Source of the DNA: JALORV01 sp963775635
GTDB taxonomy: Bacteria; Pseudomonadota; Gammaproteobacteria; Burkholderiales; Burkholderiaceae_F
Direction of reading: 5' to 3'
DNA length: 64,000 bases
Assembly: GCA_963775635.1 (NCBI GenBank)
Contig: CAVZJO010000014.1
Coordinates: 1 to 64,000, forward strand
Below are positions 36,707 to 44,465 of this stretch, one piece after another (within the stretch, counting starts at the first letter, position 1; each line of letters begins with the position of its first letter). Below the pieces are notes generated by a model, which worked only from the letters and a program-made list of their open reading frames with translations, ran no database searches and had not been told where the DNA came from. Both the position numbers and the translations under genes were made by a program.

Positions 36707-38028
36707 GCGCGGCGCGGTTCGGCTACACGCTGCTGGTCGTGCTGGCGATGCCGTTCGCCGCGATGTACCTGCTATGGCGCTCGTTGCGTCAACCAGCCTA
36801 TCGCGCGCATTGGGGCGAACGTTTCGGCTGGGCGCGCTATCCGCGGCCGACGCACCCGGTTATCTGGGTCCACGCCGTGTCGGTTGGCGAGACGCGCGCT
36901 GCCGCGCCGCTGATGGAGGCGCTGCTCGCGCGCTATCCACAGCACCAGTTCCTGTTGACCCACATGACTCCGACCGGCCGCGCCACCGGCGCCGAGATCG
37001 CCGCGAGCTGGCCGGGTCGCGTGATGCAGGCCTACCTGCCGTACGACATGCCGTTCGCCGTGCGGCGCCTGCTGCGCGCATTCAAACCGATCGTGGGTAT
37101 CGGCATGGAAACGGAAACGTGGCCTAACTTGCTGGCTGTAGCGAAGGGCGACGGGCTTCCGATGGTTCTGGTCAATGCGCGGCTCTCGGAAAAGTCGCTG
37201 GCCAAGGCGCGTCGCGCGCCACGACTGATCGGCGATGCTGCACGCAGCTTCCACGCGGTGCTCGCGCAGACGGAAGCCGACGCCGCGCGAATCCGCACCG
37301 TCGGTGTCCAGCAGGTCGAGGTGACGGGCAATCTGAAGTTCGACATCACTCCGGACGAGGCCCAGGTGGAGCGCGGCGAGGAGCTCCGTCGAGCGGTGGG
37401 CGCGCGCTCCGTGCTGCTCTTCGCGAGCACCCGCGAGGGTGAGGAGGCTTTGTTGTTGGCGGCGCTGGTGCAGGCCATTCCAGCCACGAGGCCCGGCCCA
37501 CTTCTTGTCATTGTGCCCCGCCATCCGCAGCGCTTCGACGAAGTTGCGCGACTGATCGTCGGCAGCGGGCGGGCGCTGGCGCGACGCTCGAACGTTTCCG
37601 ACTGGAGTGCGGCTGCCGCCGCGCCGGATGCTGCCGTACTGCTGGGCGACACCATGGGCGAGATGGCGATGTATTACGCGTCGTGCGATATCGCTTTCAT
37701 CGGAGGCAGCTTGCTGCCGCTCGGAGGCCAGAACCTGATCGAGGCGTGTGCGGTCGGAACGCCCGTCGTGGTGGGACCGCACACCTACAACTTTGCACAG
37801 GCCACCGACGATGCGCTGGCGGCGGGTGCGGCGCACCGCGCCGCAGATCCAGCTTCTGCGGTCAGTGCAATGTTGCGCATCAGTGCCGACCGCGGGGAGT
37901 TGGCGCGCATGCGCCAGGCCGCCTTGCAGTTCGCGCGGCAGCACCGCGGTGCGACCGCCCGCGCGGTGGCGCGCATCGCGCCGCTGATCGACGCGGCCAA
38001 CCGGTCTGATATGGAACGATGTCGCTAG
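36703..38028 (+). CDS. waaA (kdtA): 3-deoxy-D-manno-octulosonic acid (Kdo) transferase
   Basis: GT30 inner-membrane-anchored enzyme that transfers Kdo from CMP-Kdo to lipid IVA, giving WaaC its acceptor. The 441-residue protein has an N-terminal membrane segment (TLLVVLAMPFAAMYLLW), YRAHWGERFGW, VIWVHAVSVGETRAAAPLME (with the catalytic Glu), QFLLTHMTPTGRATGAEI, ETETWPNLL, VNARLSEKSL and the C-terminal FIGGSLLPLGGQNLIEACAV and GPHTYNF. It starts with GTG in a GTGA overlap with waaC and ends tail to tail with the tolC-like gene (last bases shared). Confidence 0.95.
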   Translation: MSAARFGYTLLVVLAMPFAAMYLLWRSLRQPAYRAHWGERFGWARYPRPTHPVIWVHAVSVGETRAAAPLMEALLARYPQHQFLLTHMTPTGRATGAEIAASWPGRVMQAYLPYDMPFAVRRLLRAFKPIVGIGMETETWPNLLAVAKGDGLPMVLVNARLSEKSLAKARRAPRLIGDAARSFHAVLAQTEADAARIRTVGVQQVEVTGNLKFDITPDEAQVERGEELRRAVGARSVLLFASTREGEEALLLAALVQAIPATRPGPLLVIVPRHPQRFDEVARLIVGSGRALARRSNVSDWSAAAAAPDAAVLLGDTMGEMAMYYASCDIAFIGGSLLPLGGQNLIEACAVGTPVVVGPHTYNFAQATDDALAAGAAHRAADPASAVSAMLRISADRGELARMRQAALQFARQHRGATARAVARIAPLIDAANRSDMERCR

Positions 38029-39611
38029 CGGCGCCGTGCGCGGGTCGGTTTCGACGAGTTCGACGGTGCACCGCCCGTGGCGGGCGGGCTCGTCGGCGCA
38101 GTGCCAGTCGTCGGCGCAGTCCGCGCAGGCGGACTGGCCGGGGGCACATTCAGGCTGCGCTCGGTTGGCAGGACATCGGGCACGGTGATCGGCTCGGCTG
38201 GATCGAGCAGCGCGTTGATGCCGGCGATGTCGTCCTCGGTGAGCGCAGCCGAAGATGCCTTCAGGCGCAGCGCAGCCAGCAGGAAGTCGTAGCGCGCCCG
38301 CTTCAGGTCCCGCTGCGTTTGAACCAGCTGCGTGGTCGCATTAAGCACGTCCAGCAGGATGCGGACGCCGACCTGGTAGCCGAGCTGGGTCGAGTCGAGC
38401 TGCGTCCGCGCCGACACCTCCGCTGATTCCAGCGCACGCACCTGCGCCAGGCCGTAATTGACTCCGGTGAAGGCGTCGCGCGCCGCGTTCGCCGAATTGC
38501 GCCGTGCCGATTCCAGTTCGGCATTCGAGCGATCCTGCAGCGAAAGCGCCTCGCGCACGCGACTTTGACGGAGTCCGCCCTCGTAGATCGGCAGGTTCAG
38601 CTGGAGGCCCACCGTGCCGGCATTGATGCGGGGGTTGATGAATTCGTTTGACTGTGTGCCGTTGAACTTGTTGGCGCTGAAGCCGCCGACCACGTCGAGC
38701 GTCGGCTTGTAGGCATCGCGCTGGCGCTTCACTTCACGCGACGCGATCTCGTAGCTGGCGCGTGCGATCTGGACGGTATAGCTGGTGTCTTCGGCCGACC
38801 GCACCCATTGCATGATGTCCGAAGGCTGAGGCGGCGTCAGGTTCGGCCGGTCGCGCAGCGGCGCAAGCGTGCCCAGATCGCGGCCGATGATGGTCTGCAG
38901 TTCGCTGCGCCGGACCAGCAGCGTCCCGAGCGCGACCTGCTCCTGCGCCACGATCTGGTCGTAGCGTGCCTGCGCCTCGTTGGTATCGATGATCGTCTTG
39001 GTGCCGACCTCGAACTCGCGCTTCGCCTGCTGCAGCTGTTCGAGCGTCGCCTTCTTCGCGGCTTCGAGTGCGATCAGCTGGTCACGCGCGGCAAGCACGT
39101 TGAAATATGCGGTGGAGACGCGCAGACCGAGGTCCTGGGTCGACTGCTGCAGCGTCAGATCCGCCTGCATCACCGCAATCTTCGCCTGCTCGAGCGCCTC
39201 CCAGTTCTGCGGGCGGTAGACCGGCACCGTCAGGTTCACCCCGCCGCCGTATACGGTGTAGTTGGTGGAAAATTCGGGCTCGGTCGTGCTGAAGACGTTC
39301 GTATCGGCGCGGCCGGTCAGTCCCAGATTGGGCAGCAGCGCGGACCGGGCCTGTGGCACGAGCTCCTGTGCAGCCTGCTGCTGGTAGCGCGAGGCAGCGT
39401 ACGCGGCATCGTTGGCCAGTGCTTCGCGATAGATCAGCAACAGGTCGTTGCGAGGAGCGCGTTGCGCCGCCTCCATTAGCGTGCGCGTGTCGGTTGTCGG
39501 GGAAGGTGTCTGTGCCGCAGCCTGCTGGCTGATGGCCAGCGTGATGACGGCAGCACTCGCCAGCGCTGCGGCGATCGGCCGCAGCGCGAACAGGCCCGGG
39601 GGAAGGCTCAT
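38025..39611 (-). CDS. tolC: TolC family outer-membrane efflux protein
   Basis: 528 residues. A signal peptide (PIAAALASAAVITLAISQQA, cut after AAAQ) is followed by two OEP repeats with long helices: LIYREALANDAAYAASRYQQ, NYTVYGGGVNLTVPVYRPQN, FEVGTKTIIDTNEAQARYDQ, and in the second half LQLNLPIYEGGLRQSRVREA and YQVGVRILLDVLNATTQLVQ. The GG(L/V)xxxPxY and GxxxxxDVL/N patterns are typical for TolC. A disordered C-terminal tail rich in Pro, Thr and Ser (about the last 45 residues) ends in TRARRR. The start ATG at 39611 gives the signal peptide; upstream codons were discounted. It lies downstream of rhodanese and pcm, an order common in betaproteobacteria. It should serve as the outer-membrane channel for efflux or type I secretion. 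Confidence 0.9.
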   Translation of the reverse strand: MSLPPGLFALRPIAAALASAAVITLAISQQAAAQTPSPTTDTRTLMEAAQRAPRNDLLLIYREALANDAAYAASRYQQQAAQELVPQARSALLPNLGLTGRADTNVFSTTEPEFSTNYTVYGGGVNLTVPVYRPQNWEALEQAKIAVMQADLTLQQSTQDLGLRVSTAYFNVLAARDQLIALEAAKKATLEQLQQAKREFEVGTKTIIDTNEAQARYDQIVAQEQVALGTLLVRRSELQTIIGRDLGTLAPLRDRPNLTPPQPSDIMQWVRSAEDTSYTVQIARASYEIASREVKRQRDAYKPTLDVVGGFSANKFNGTQSNEFINPRINAGTVGLQLNLPIYEGGLRQSRVREALSLQDRSNAELESARRNSANAARDAFTGVNYGLAQVRALESAEVSARTQLDSTQLGYQVGVRILLDVLNATTQLVQTQRDLKRARYDFLLAALRLKASSAALTEDDIAGINALLDPAEPITVPDVLPTERSLNVPPASPPARTAPTTGTAPTSPPATGGAPSNSSKPTRARRR

Positions 39612-39637
39612 CGTTTTTCTCTCCACCTTTAGACGTT

Positions 39638-39961
39638 CTAGTAGGTCGGCATCGTCGTGTCGACCTGGCGCGCCCACGCATTGACGCCACCGGCGAGGTT
39701 GTACGCGTTTTCGAACCCTTGCCGCGTCAGGAACATCGCCACCTGCATGCTGCGTCCGCCGAGATGACAGATGCAGACGATCGGTCGGGCGGGATCGAGG
39801 CTCGCCAGTTTTTCGGGCAGTGCCTGCATCGGCACCAGTTCAGATCCCTCGATCCGGCATATCTGCGTTTCCCACGGTTCGCGCACGTCGAGCAGCAACG
39901 GCGGCTCGCGCCCGGAGTCGGCCAGCCAGGCGGCCAGCTCGGGAGCCGATACGGTCTTCAT
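39638..39961 (-). CDS. Rhodanese-like domain protein
   Basis: A single-domain, 107-residue cytoplasmic protein. LLLDVREPWETQICRIEGSE is the CH2A-like region, and the active loop is VCICHLGGRSMQVAMFL with the cysteine (CHLGGRS) expected to carry persulfide. NAYNLAGGVNAWARQVD closes the domain. It starts one base overlapping the pcm stop, so the two are co-translated. The sulfur acceptor is unknown. Confidence 0.9.
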   Translation of the reverse strand: MKTVSAPELAAWLADSGREPPLLLDVREPWETQICRIEGSELVPMQALPEKLASLDPARPIVCICHLGGRSMQVAMFLTRQGFENAYNLAGGVNAWARQVDTTMPTY

Positions 39962-40641
39962 CAGAAACGGAAGCTCGAAGGGCGCTCGGCATTCCGCAGG
40001 GGTTTGATCCTGGTTTCGAAGAGCTTGAGCGTGTCGAAGCCGGTGTCGGAGATGCGCGTGATGATCACCGCGGTCATCACGGGTTCGTTTCCGATCACCG
40101 CTGCGAGTCGGCCACCGATCTTGAGCTGGTTGCGCAGTTGTGCGGGGACCACCGGCAGGGAACCCGTCGCCACGATCACGTCATAGGGCGCGCGTGACGA
40201 CCAGCCGCGGCTGGCATCGCCGGTTTCCTGCTTGACGTTGTGAACCCCCGCGCGAGCCAGATTGGCCGCACCGAATGGGCTGAGGCGCGGATCGATCTCG
40301 ATCGAAACCACCTGTCGCGCCTTGCAGGCGAGCAGCGCGGCAAGATAGCCGGAGCCGGTACCGATCTCGAGCGCATCTTCGTGCCGACGAATCGCCAGCT
40401 CCTGCAGGACGCGGGCCTCCATTTTGGGAGACCACATCGACTCACCGGTGTCGACGCCATCGATCCTCAGCGGGATCTCCATGTCGACGAAGGCGAGCGC
40501 ACGGTATTCAGGCGGAACGAACTCTTCGCGCTTGACGACGAACAACAGATCGAGCACCGATTGGTCGAGTACGTCCCAGGTCCGAACCTGTTGCTCGACC
40601 ATGTTGAAGCGTGCCTTGTCGTAATCCATTGCCGGTTGCAT
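39961..40641 (-). CDS. pcm: Protein-L-isoaspartate O-methyltransferase family protein
   Basis: A 226-residue SAM enzyme that repairs or resembles repairers of isoaspartyl residues. It has DKARFNMVEQQVRTWDVLDQ (betaproteobacterial N-terminus), MWSPKMEARVLQELAI, DALEIGTGSGYLAALLACKA (motif I), VVSIEIDPRL, YDVIVATGSLPVVPAQLRNQ (the family has DxIxxTxxxxxxP) and LKIGGRLAAVIGN. It starts at 40641, or at Met5 (40629), which fits homologues well. The strict Pcm catalytic Ser-Pro pattern is varied, so some members of this beta group may have another substrate. Confidence 0.82.
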   Translation of the reverse strand: MQPAMDYDKARFNMVEQQVRTWDVLDQSVLDLLFVVKREEFVPPEYRALAFVDMEIPLRIDGVDTGESMWSPKMEARVLQELAIRRHEDALEIGTGSGYLAALLACKARQVVSIEIDPRLSPFGAANLARAGVHNVKQETGDASRGWSSRAPYDVIVATGSLPVVPAQLRNQLKIGGRLAAVIGNEPVMTAVIITRISDTGFDTLKLFETRIKPLRNAERPSSFRF

Positions 40642-40771
40642 TGCGTGTCCCGTGCTGCTCGCGATACCCGGTCCGCGGCGCGCGAAAGTCTATCAGCGCA
40701 TGTTTGCGGTCCTGCTGCGTTTCGGACCGCGATTCATGCGTTCTGTCGCACGCATCGCACGTTCATTAGCT

Positions 40772-40846
40772 GCCCCCTTTGCCCTGTGGGCTGTCCCCCC
40801 GCGGGGGAGCGAGCGCCTTCGGAGCGGCCGTGCGGCACTCATGCCG
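40772..40846. repeat. 75-nt interspersed GC-rich repeat, copy A
   Basis: On the minus strand it reads CGGCATGAGTGCCGCACGG, then CCGCTCCGAAGGCGCTCGCT and a C/G-rich end with GGGGGC. Copy B at 52323-52397 matches it at about 60 of 65 positions in the core, in the same orientation relative to its upstream gene. It contains the last codon and TGA of tetR (stop at 40839-40841). It fills part of the 197-base gap between tetR and pcm, both of which are on the minus strand. Related repeats are common in Burkholderiales; function unknown. Confidence 0.8.
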
Positions 40847-41480
40847 GTCGGAGCGCAGCGAGCATCATGTCGACATGCGTTGCGATATAGGCGTCAGCAT
40901 CGATCGGCGTCTGACTGCAGGGTCCGAAGGATCGCTTCCACAGCGAGAGCATCACCAGCGGAGCCGTCGCCACGCGAACGAACATCTGCGGCTCGACGCG
41001 TCGAAACTCCCCGCGCTCGATGCCGCGACGAACTGCGGCGGCCAAGACGCCATGCCAGGGTTCGATGACTTCCTCGACGAAGAACCGGGCGATCTCCGGA
41101 AAGTTGCCGCTTTCGGCCATGACGAGCTTGCCCAGCCCGCCCGCCGTGCTGTCCCCGTATTCACGCCACCAGCTCGTAACCAGGTGGCTCAAGAGATCTC
41201 CGCTGGATCCGTCGAACCGCATGACTTCATCCGCGCTTTCGCTGATGCGAGCGACGATGTTCTCGCGCACCACGGCCTTGAACAGGTCTTCCTTGTTCTC
41301 GAAGTAGAGGTAGAGCGTCCCTTTGGAAACCCCGGCCTGCGCCGCCACGTCTTCAAGGCGGGTGCCCGCGTAGCCCTTCTCGACGAACAGTTCGAGCGCG
41401 GCCGCGACCAGTTCAGCGGGCCGCGCCTCCTTGCGGCGTTCCCAGCGGGGCTTTGACACAGGCGGAGATTCGTAGGACAT
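40839..41480 (-). CDS. TetR/AcrR family transcriptional regulator
   Basis: A 213-residue DNA-binding repressor. The N-terminal helix-turn-helix is ELVAAALELFVEKGYAGTRL then EDVAAQAGVSKGTLYLYFEN, followed by KEDLFKAVV. The C-terminal ligand-binding domain has FPEIARFFVEEVIEPWHGVL, typical of AcrR/NemR-like members. The start is set at the Met giving MSYESPPVSK (41480); an upstream Met at 41525 is possible. The stop lies within repeat A. A palindrome 56 bases upstream (41536-41549) is a plausible operator for self-control. The ligand is unknown. Confidence 0.88.
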   Translation of the reverse strand: MSYESPPVSKPRWERRKEARPAELVAAALELFVEKGYAGTRLEDVAAQAGVSKGTLYLYFENKEDLFKAVVRENIVARISESADEVMRFDGSSGDLLSHLVTSWWREYGDSTAGGLGKLVMAESGNFPEIARFFVEEVIEPWHGVLAAAVRRGIERGEFRRVEPQMFVRVATAPLVMLSLWKRSFGPCSQTPIDADAYIATHVDMMLAALRPA

Positions 41481-41535
41481 GCTTGGCGGCGGCGCCCACA
41501 CGCGGACGATTTCGCGTACGGGCACAAACTAAATG

Positions 41536-41549
41536 ACTGACTGGTCAGT
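41536..41549. promoter_or_regulatory. Candidate TetR operator (ACTGAC-TG-GTCAGT)
   Basis: Two perfect six-base inverted half-sites, ACTGAC and GTCAGT, with a two-base spacer, in the gap between the divergent tetR and thiD genes. The motif resembles operators of many TetR/AcrR proteins (TGACTGGTCAGT-like). It lies 59 bases before thiD and may control both directions. Not shown experimentally. Confidence 0.55.
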
Positions 41550-41607
41550 AATATACGGGGCTCGTCAAACGCGTGTCAAGCTGACGGTGGCTCAACCGAT
41601 CTTCCGT

Positions 41608-42483
41608 ATGGCAACTCGTATTCCAAACATCCTCACGATCGCCGGCGTCGACCCATCGGGCGGCGCCGGCGTTCTGGCCGACGTCAAGGCGATCAGCGCA
41701 CTGCATGGGTATGCGTGCGCAGTGATCGCCGCCCTGACCGCGCAGAACACGAGCGAGGTTTCCGGCGTTTCGCCTGTCGCTGCCTCATTCGTCGCATTGC
41801 AGATCGACACTCTGCTCGGCGATGTCAGTGTCGATGCGGCCAAGATCGGAATGCTGGGCGGCGCGCAGGTCATCGAAACGGTGGCCGATCGACTAGCTCA
41901 CTGGCGACTTGCGCCCATCGTGCTCGACCCGGTGATGGTGGCCAAGAGCGGCGATGCGCTGCTCGAACCGGCGGCAGTCGGAGCGCTCATCGAGGCGCTG
42001 TTGCCGCTGGCGAACGTACTTACGCCCAACCTGCCGGAGGCGGGCGTCCTGCTTCGCGCACGCCCGGTCGACACGCTGAAGGAGATGTACCGGGTCGCCG
42101 AACGGCTGCGCGCACTGCTCCGCCACGACGGCGCGCGCTGGGTCTATCTGAAGGGCGGCCATTTGCCGGGATCGGAAGCGATCGACCTGCTGCATGATGG
42201 TGACCGCATGATCGAATTGACCGCCCCGCGTATTTCGACGCGCAACACGCACGGCACCGGCTGCACGCTGTCGGCGGCACTTGCCACGCTGATACCGCAG
42301 ACCGAATCAGTGCCGCAGGCGGCGCGTCACGCGAAAGCGTATCTGTCGGACGCGATCGCACGTGCCGATGAGCTCAAGGTGGGAAGTGGCCACGGTCCGG
42401 TACATCACTTCCACGCACTGTGGCCGGAGTCGCGCGATCGGCGCGGCGGGTCATTTGACCCCGATGGCGCGAACCGCAGATAA
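41608..42483 (+). CDS. thiD: Hydroxymethylpyrimidine / phosphomethylpyrimidine kinase
   Basis: Phosphorylates HMP and HMP-P for thiamine synthesis. The 291-residue ribokinase-fold protein has NILTIAGVDPSGGAGVLADV, SALHGYACAVIAALTAQNT, AAKIGMLGGAQVIETVADRL, APIVLDPVMVAKSGDALLEP, LTPNLPEAGVLL and RNTHGTGCTLSAALATLIPQ (anion hole with catalytic Cys). The start at 41608 (MATRIPNILTIAG) is chosen because the upstream in-frame part covers the operator-like palindrome. It is divergent from tetR. No other thi gene or TPP riboswitch is visible here. Confidence 0.93.
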   Translation: MATRIPNILTIAGVDPSGGAGVLADVKAISALHGYACAVIAALTAQNTSEVSGVSPVAASFVALQIDTLLGDVSVDAAKIGMLGGAQVIETVADRLAHWRLAPIVLDPVMVAKSGDALLEPAAVGALIEALLPLANVLTPNLPEAGVLLRARPVDTLKEMYRVAERLRALLRHDGARWVYLKGGHLPGSEAIDLLHDGDRMIELTAPRISTRNTHGTGCTLSAALATLIPQTESVPQAARHAKAYLSDAIARADELKVGSGHGPVHHFHALWPESRDRRGGSFDPDGANRR

Positions 42484-42494
42484 TTCGCGCCCTC

Positions 42495-42571
42495 GGCGGA
42501 TTAGCTCAGCTGGTTAGAGCAGAGGAATCATAATCCTTGTGTCCGGGGTTCGAGTCCCTGATCCGCCACCA
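42495..42571 (+). tRNA. tRNA-Met (anticodon CAU)
   Basis: A 77-base cloverleaf including encoded CCA: acceptor arms GGCGGAT and ATCCGCC, D-arm GCTC/GAGC, anticodon stem GAGGA/TCCTT with loop ATCATAA (CAT), T-arm CGGGG-TTCGAGT-CCCTG. The acceptor stem fits an elongator tRNA-Met of betaproteobacteria; an isoleucine tRNA with lysidine-modified CAU is less likely but cannot be excluded by eye. Lies between thiD and a small lipoprotein gene. Confidence 0.9.
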
Positions 42572-42583
42572 AATCCCTCGCTG

Positions 42584-42880
42584 ATGCGCACATTCGTACT
42601 CCGTCTTGCCGTCGCTGTCTTCGCAGCGACCGTCCTCGCGTGCGGCAGCGCGACCAAAGTCGCGCCCGACGGCAGCATGACCGGCACCATGACGACCGGA
42701 CAATTGCCGGAGGTGACTATCGACGGCAAGACTATGCGGCTTTCGCCCGGCGCGCGTATCTACAACCAGAGCAATCTGACCATCACGCCGAATCAGCTGC
42801 CTGCCAACTCGCGCGTGCGCTACAAGACCGACGCGACCGGCTTGGTAAACCAGGTCTGGGTTCTGCCCGCGGAACGCTGA
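42584..42880 (+). CDS. Small putative lipoprotein
   Basis: 98 residues. It starts MRTFVLRLAVAVFAATVLAC, a signal with a lipobox (VLAC), so it is likely anchored after lipidation of Cys20. The mature part (VAPDGSMTGTMTTGQLPEVT, then IYNQSNLTITPNQLPANSRV and VNQVWVLPAER) is a short beta-rich domain of unknown role, and similar proteins occur beside miaB in Burkholderiales in my recollection. The start is chosen so as not to run into the tRNA upstream. Function unknown. Confidence 0.7.
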   Translation: MRTFVLRLAVAVFAATVLACGSATKVAPDGSMTGTMTTGQLPEVTIDGKTMRLSPGARIYNQSNLTITPNQLPANSRVRYKTDATGLVNQVWVLPAER

Positions 42881-42967
42881 GCGTCACTGCTCGAGTCAGC
42901 CGCCGTAGAATCCGCGTTCCTGTTTCTATTCCCTCTCGCCACCGGCTCTACACCGGCTCGCGATCTC

Positions 42968-44362
42968 ATGAGCAAGAAGCTTTACATCCGGACGTTCGGA
43001 TGCCAGATGAACGAGTACGACTCGGACAAGATGGCCGACGTACTCGAGAACTCGGACGGGCTCGTAGCGACTGACAGCCCCGAGGACGCCGACGTCATCC
43101 TGTTCAACACCTGTTCCGTGCGTGAGAAGGCGCAGGAGAAGGTGTTCTCGGATCTCGGTCGCGTCAAACATCTGAAGCTGAAGAAGCCCGAGCTCGTGAT
43201 CGGCGTCGGCGGCTGCGTGGCGAGCCAGGAAGGCGCTGCCATTATCGAGCGCGCACCGTATGTCGATGTGGTGTTCGGTCCGCAAACGCTGCACCGGCTA
43301 CCGCAACTGATCGCGGCCCGCCGCCGCACCGGCCGTCCGCAGGTCGACATCAGCTTTCCCGAGAACGAAAAATTCGATCAGCTTCCGCCTCCGTCCGTGG
43401 ACGGGGTCCGGGCTTACGTATCCATCATGGAAGGGTGCAGCAAGTACTGCAGCTTCTGTGTGGTGCCCTACACGCGGGGCGAAGAGATTTCGCGGCGGCT
43501 TGACGATGTGCTGACCGAGGCGGCCGACCTCGCCGACCAGGGTGTCAAGGAGATCACGCTGCTGGGGCAGAACGTCAACGCCTACCGCGGCGCGCTGTCT
43601 GACGGTCCCGGCCTGGCTGACTTTGCGTTGCTGCTCGAATACATCGCCGAGATTCCCGGCATCGAGCGAATCCGTTACACCACCTCGCACCCGAAGGAGT
43701 TCACTCAGCGGCTGATCGACGTCTACGAGCGCGTGCCCAAGCTCGTCAGCCATGTCCATTTGCCGGTCCAATCCGGCAGCGACCGCGTGTTGGCGGCGAT
43801 GAAGCGCGGTTACACGGTCCTCGAGTACAAGTCGATCGTCCGCCGCCTGCGGCAGGTGCGCCCGGAAGTGTCCCTCTCCTCGGACTTCATCGTCGGATTC
43901 CCCGGCGAGAGCGACGACGATTTCGGGCGCACGCTGGCGTTGGTCGACGAGGTCGGGTTCGATGCGTCGTTCTCGTTCGTCTACAGCCGGCGCCCGGGCA
44001 CCCCCGCCGCTGATCTGGCAGACGACACTACCGACGCGATCAAGTTGGGCCGACTGCAGCGACTGCAGGCGGCGCTGGAAGTGCACGTGAACCGCATCAG
44101 CGAATCGATGGTCGGATCGACGCATCGGATCCTGGTCGAGGGTCCGTCGCGCAGGGATGCCAGCGAGTTGATGGGTCGCACCGAAAACAATCGCATCGTC
44201 AATTTCAGCGCGCCGCCTCGCCTGATCGGGCAGATGGTCGACGTCCGGGTGACGCAGGCATTGCCTCACTCGCTGAGGGGTGATGTGCAGACGGGCGAAG
44301 GCGCCGATATCCCGGTCCAGCGTGCGGTGATCGTTCCGCCGCTTGCAAAAAGCACGCAATAA
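42968..44362 (+). CDS. miaB: tRNA-2-methylthio-N6-dimethylallyladenosine synthase
   Basis: Radical SAM methylthiotransferase acting on i6A37 of tRNAs reading UNN codons. The 464-residue protein has the three UPF0004 cysteines in RTFGCQMNEYDSDKMADVL, LFNTCSVREKAQEKVFSDLG and GVGGCVASQEGAAIIERAPY, the radical SAM cluster CSKYCSFCVVPYTRGEE, GQNVNAY, SHVHLPVQSGSDRVLAAMKR, VSLSSDFIVGFPGESDDDFG and a C-terminal TRAM domain (MVGSTHRILVEGPSRRD). Full length and clean. It is preceded by an 87-base gap after the lipoprotein. Confidence 0.95.
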   Translation: MSKKLYIRTFGCQMNEYDSDKMADVLENSDGLVATDSPEDADVILFNTCSVREKAQEKVFSDLGRVKHLKLKKPELVIGVGGCVASQEGAAIIERAPYVDVVFGPQTLHRLPQLIAARRRTGRPQVDISFPENEKFDQLPPPSVDGVRAYVSIMEGCSKYCSFCVVPYTRGEEISRRLDDVLTEAADLADQGVKEITLLGQNVNAYRGALSDGPGLADFALLLEYIAEIPGIERIRYTTSHPKEFTQRLIDVYERVPKLVSHVHLPVQSGSDRVLAAMKRGYTVLEYKSIVRRLRQVRPEVSLSSDFIVGFPGESDDDFGRTLALVDEVGFDASFSFVYSRRPGTPAADLADDTTDAIKLGRLQRLQAALEVHVNRISESMVGSTHRILVEGPSRRDASELMGRTENNRIVNFSAPPRLIGQMVDVRVTQALPHSLRGDVQTGEGADIPVQRAVIVPPLAKSTQ

Positions 44363-44465
44363 AGTGCACCACTCGATGCGCCGTGCGGGGCGAGCGCGAT
44401 TACGATGCGCGTGGGTGTCATGGGGCGCGAGCCGTTGGCCGCGGCAGCGCGCGGGAAGGAAGCAC

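Noticed and set aside
42539..42583. Upstream start for the small lipoprotein
   Set aside because: It would lie within the tRNA gene and would spoil the signal peptide.
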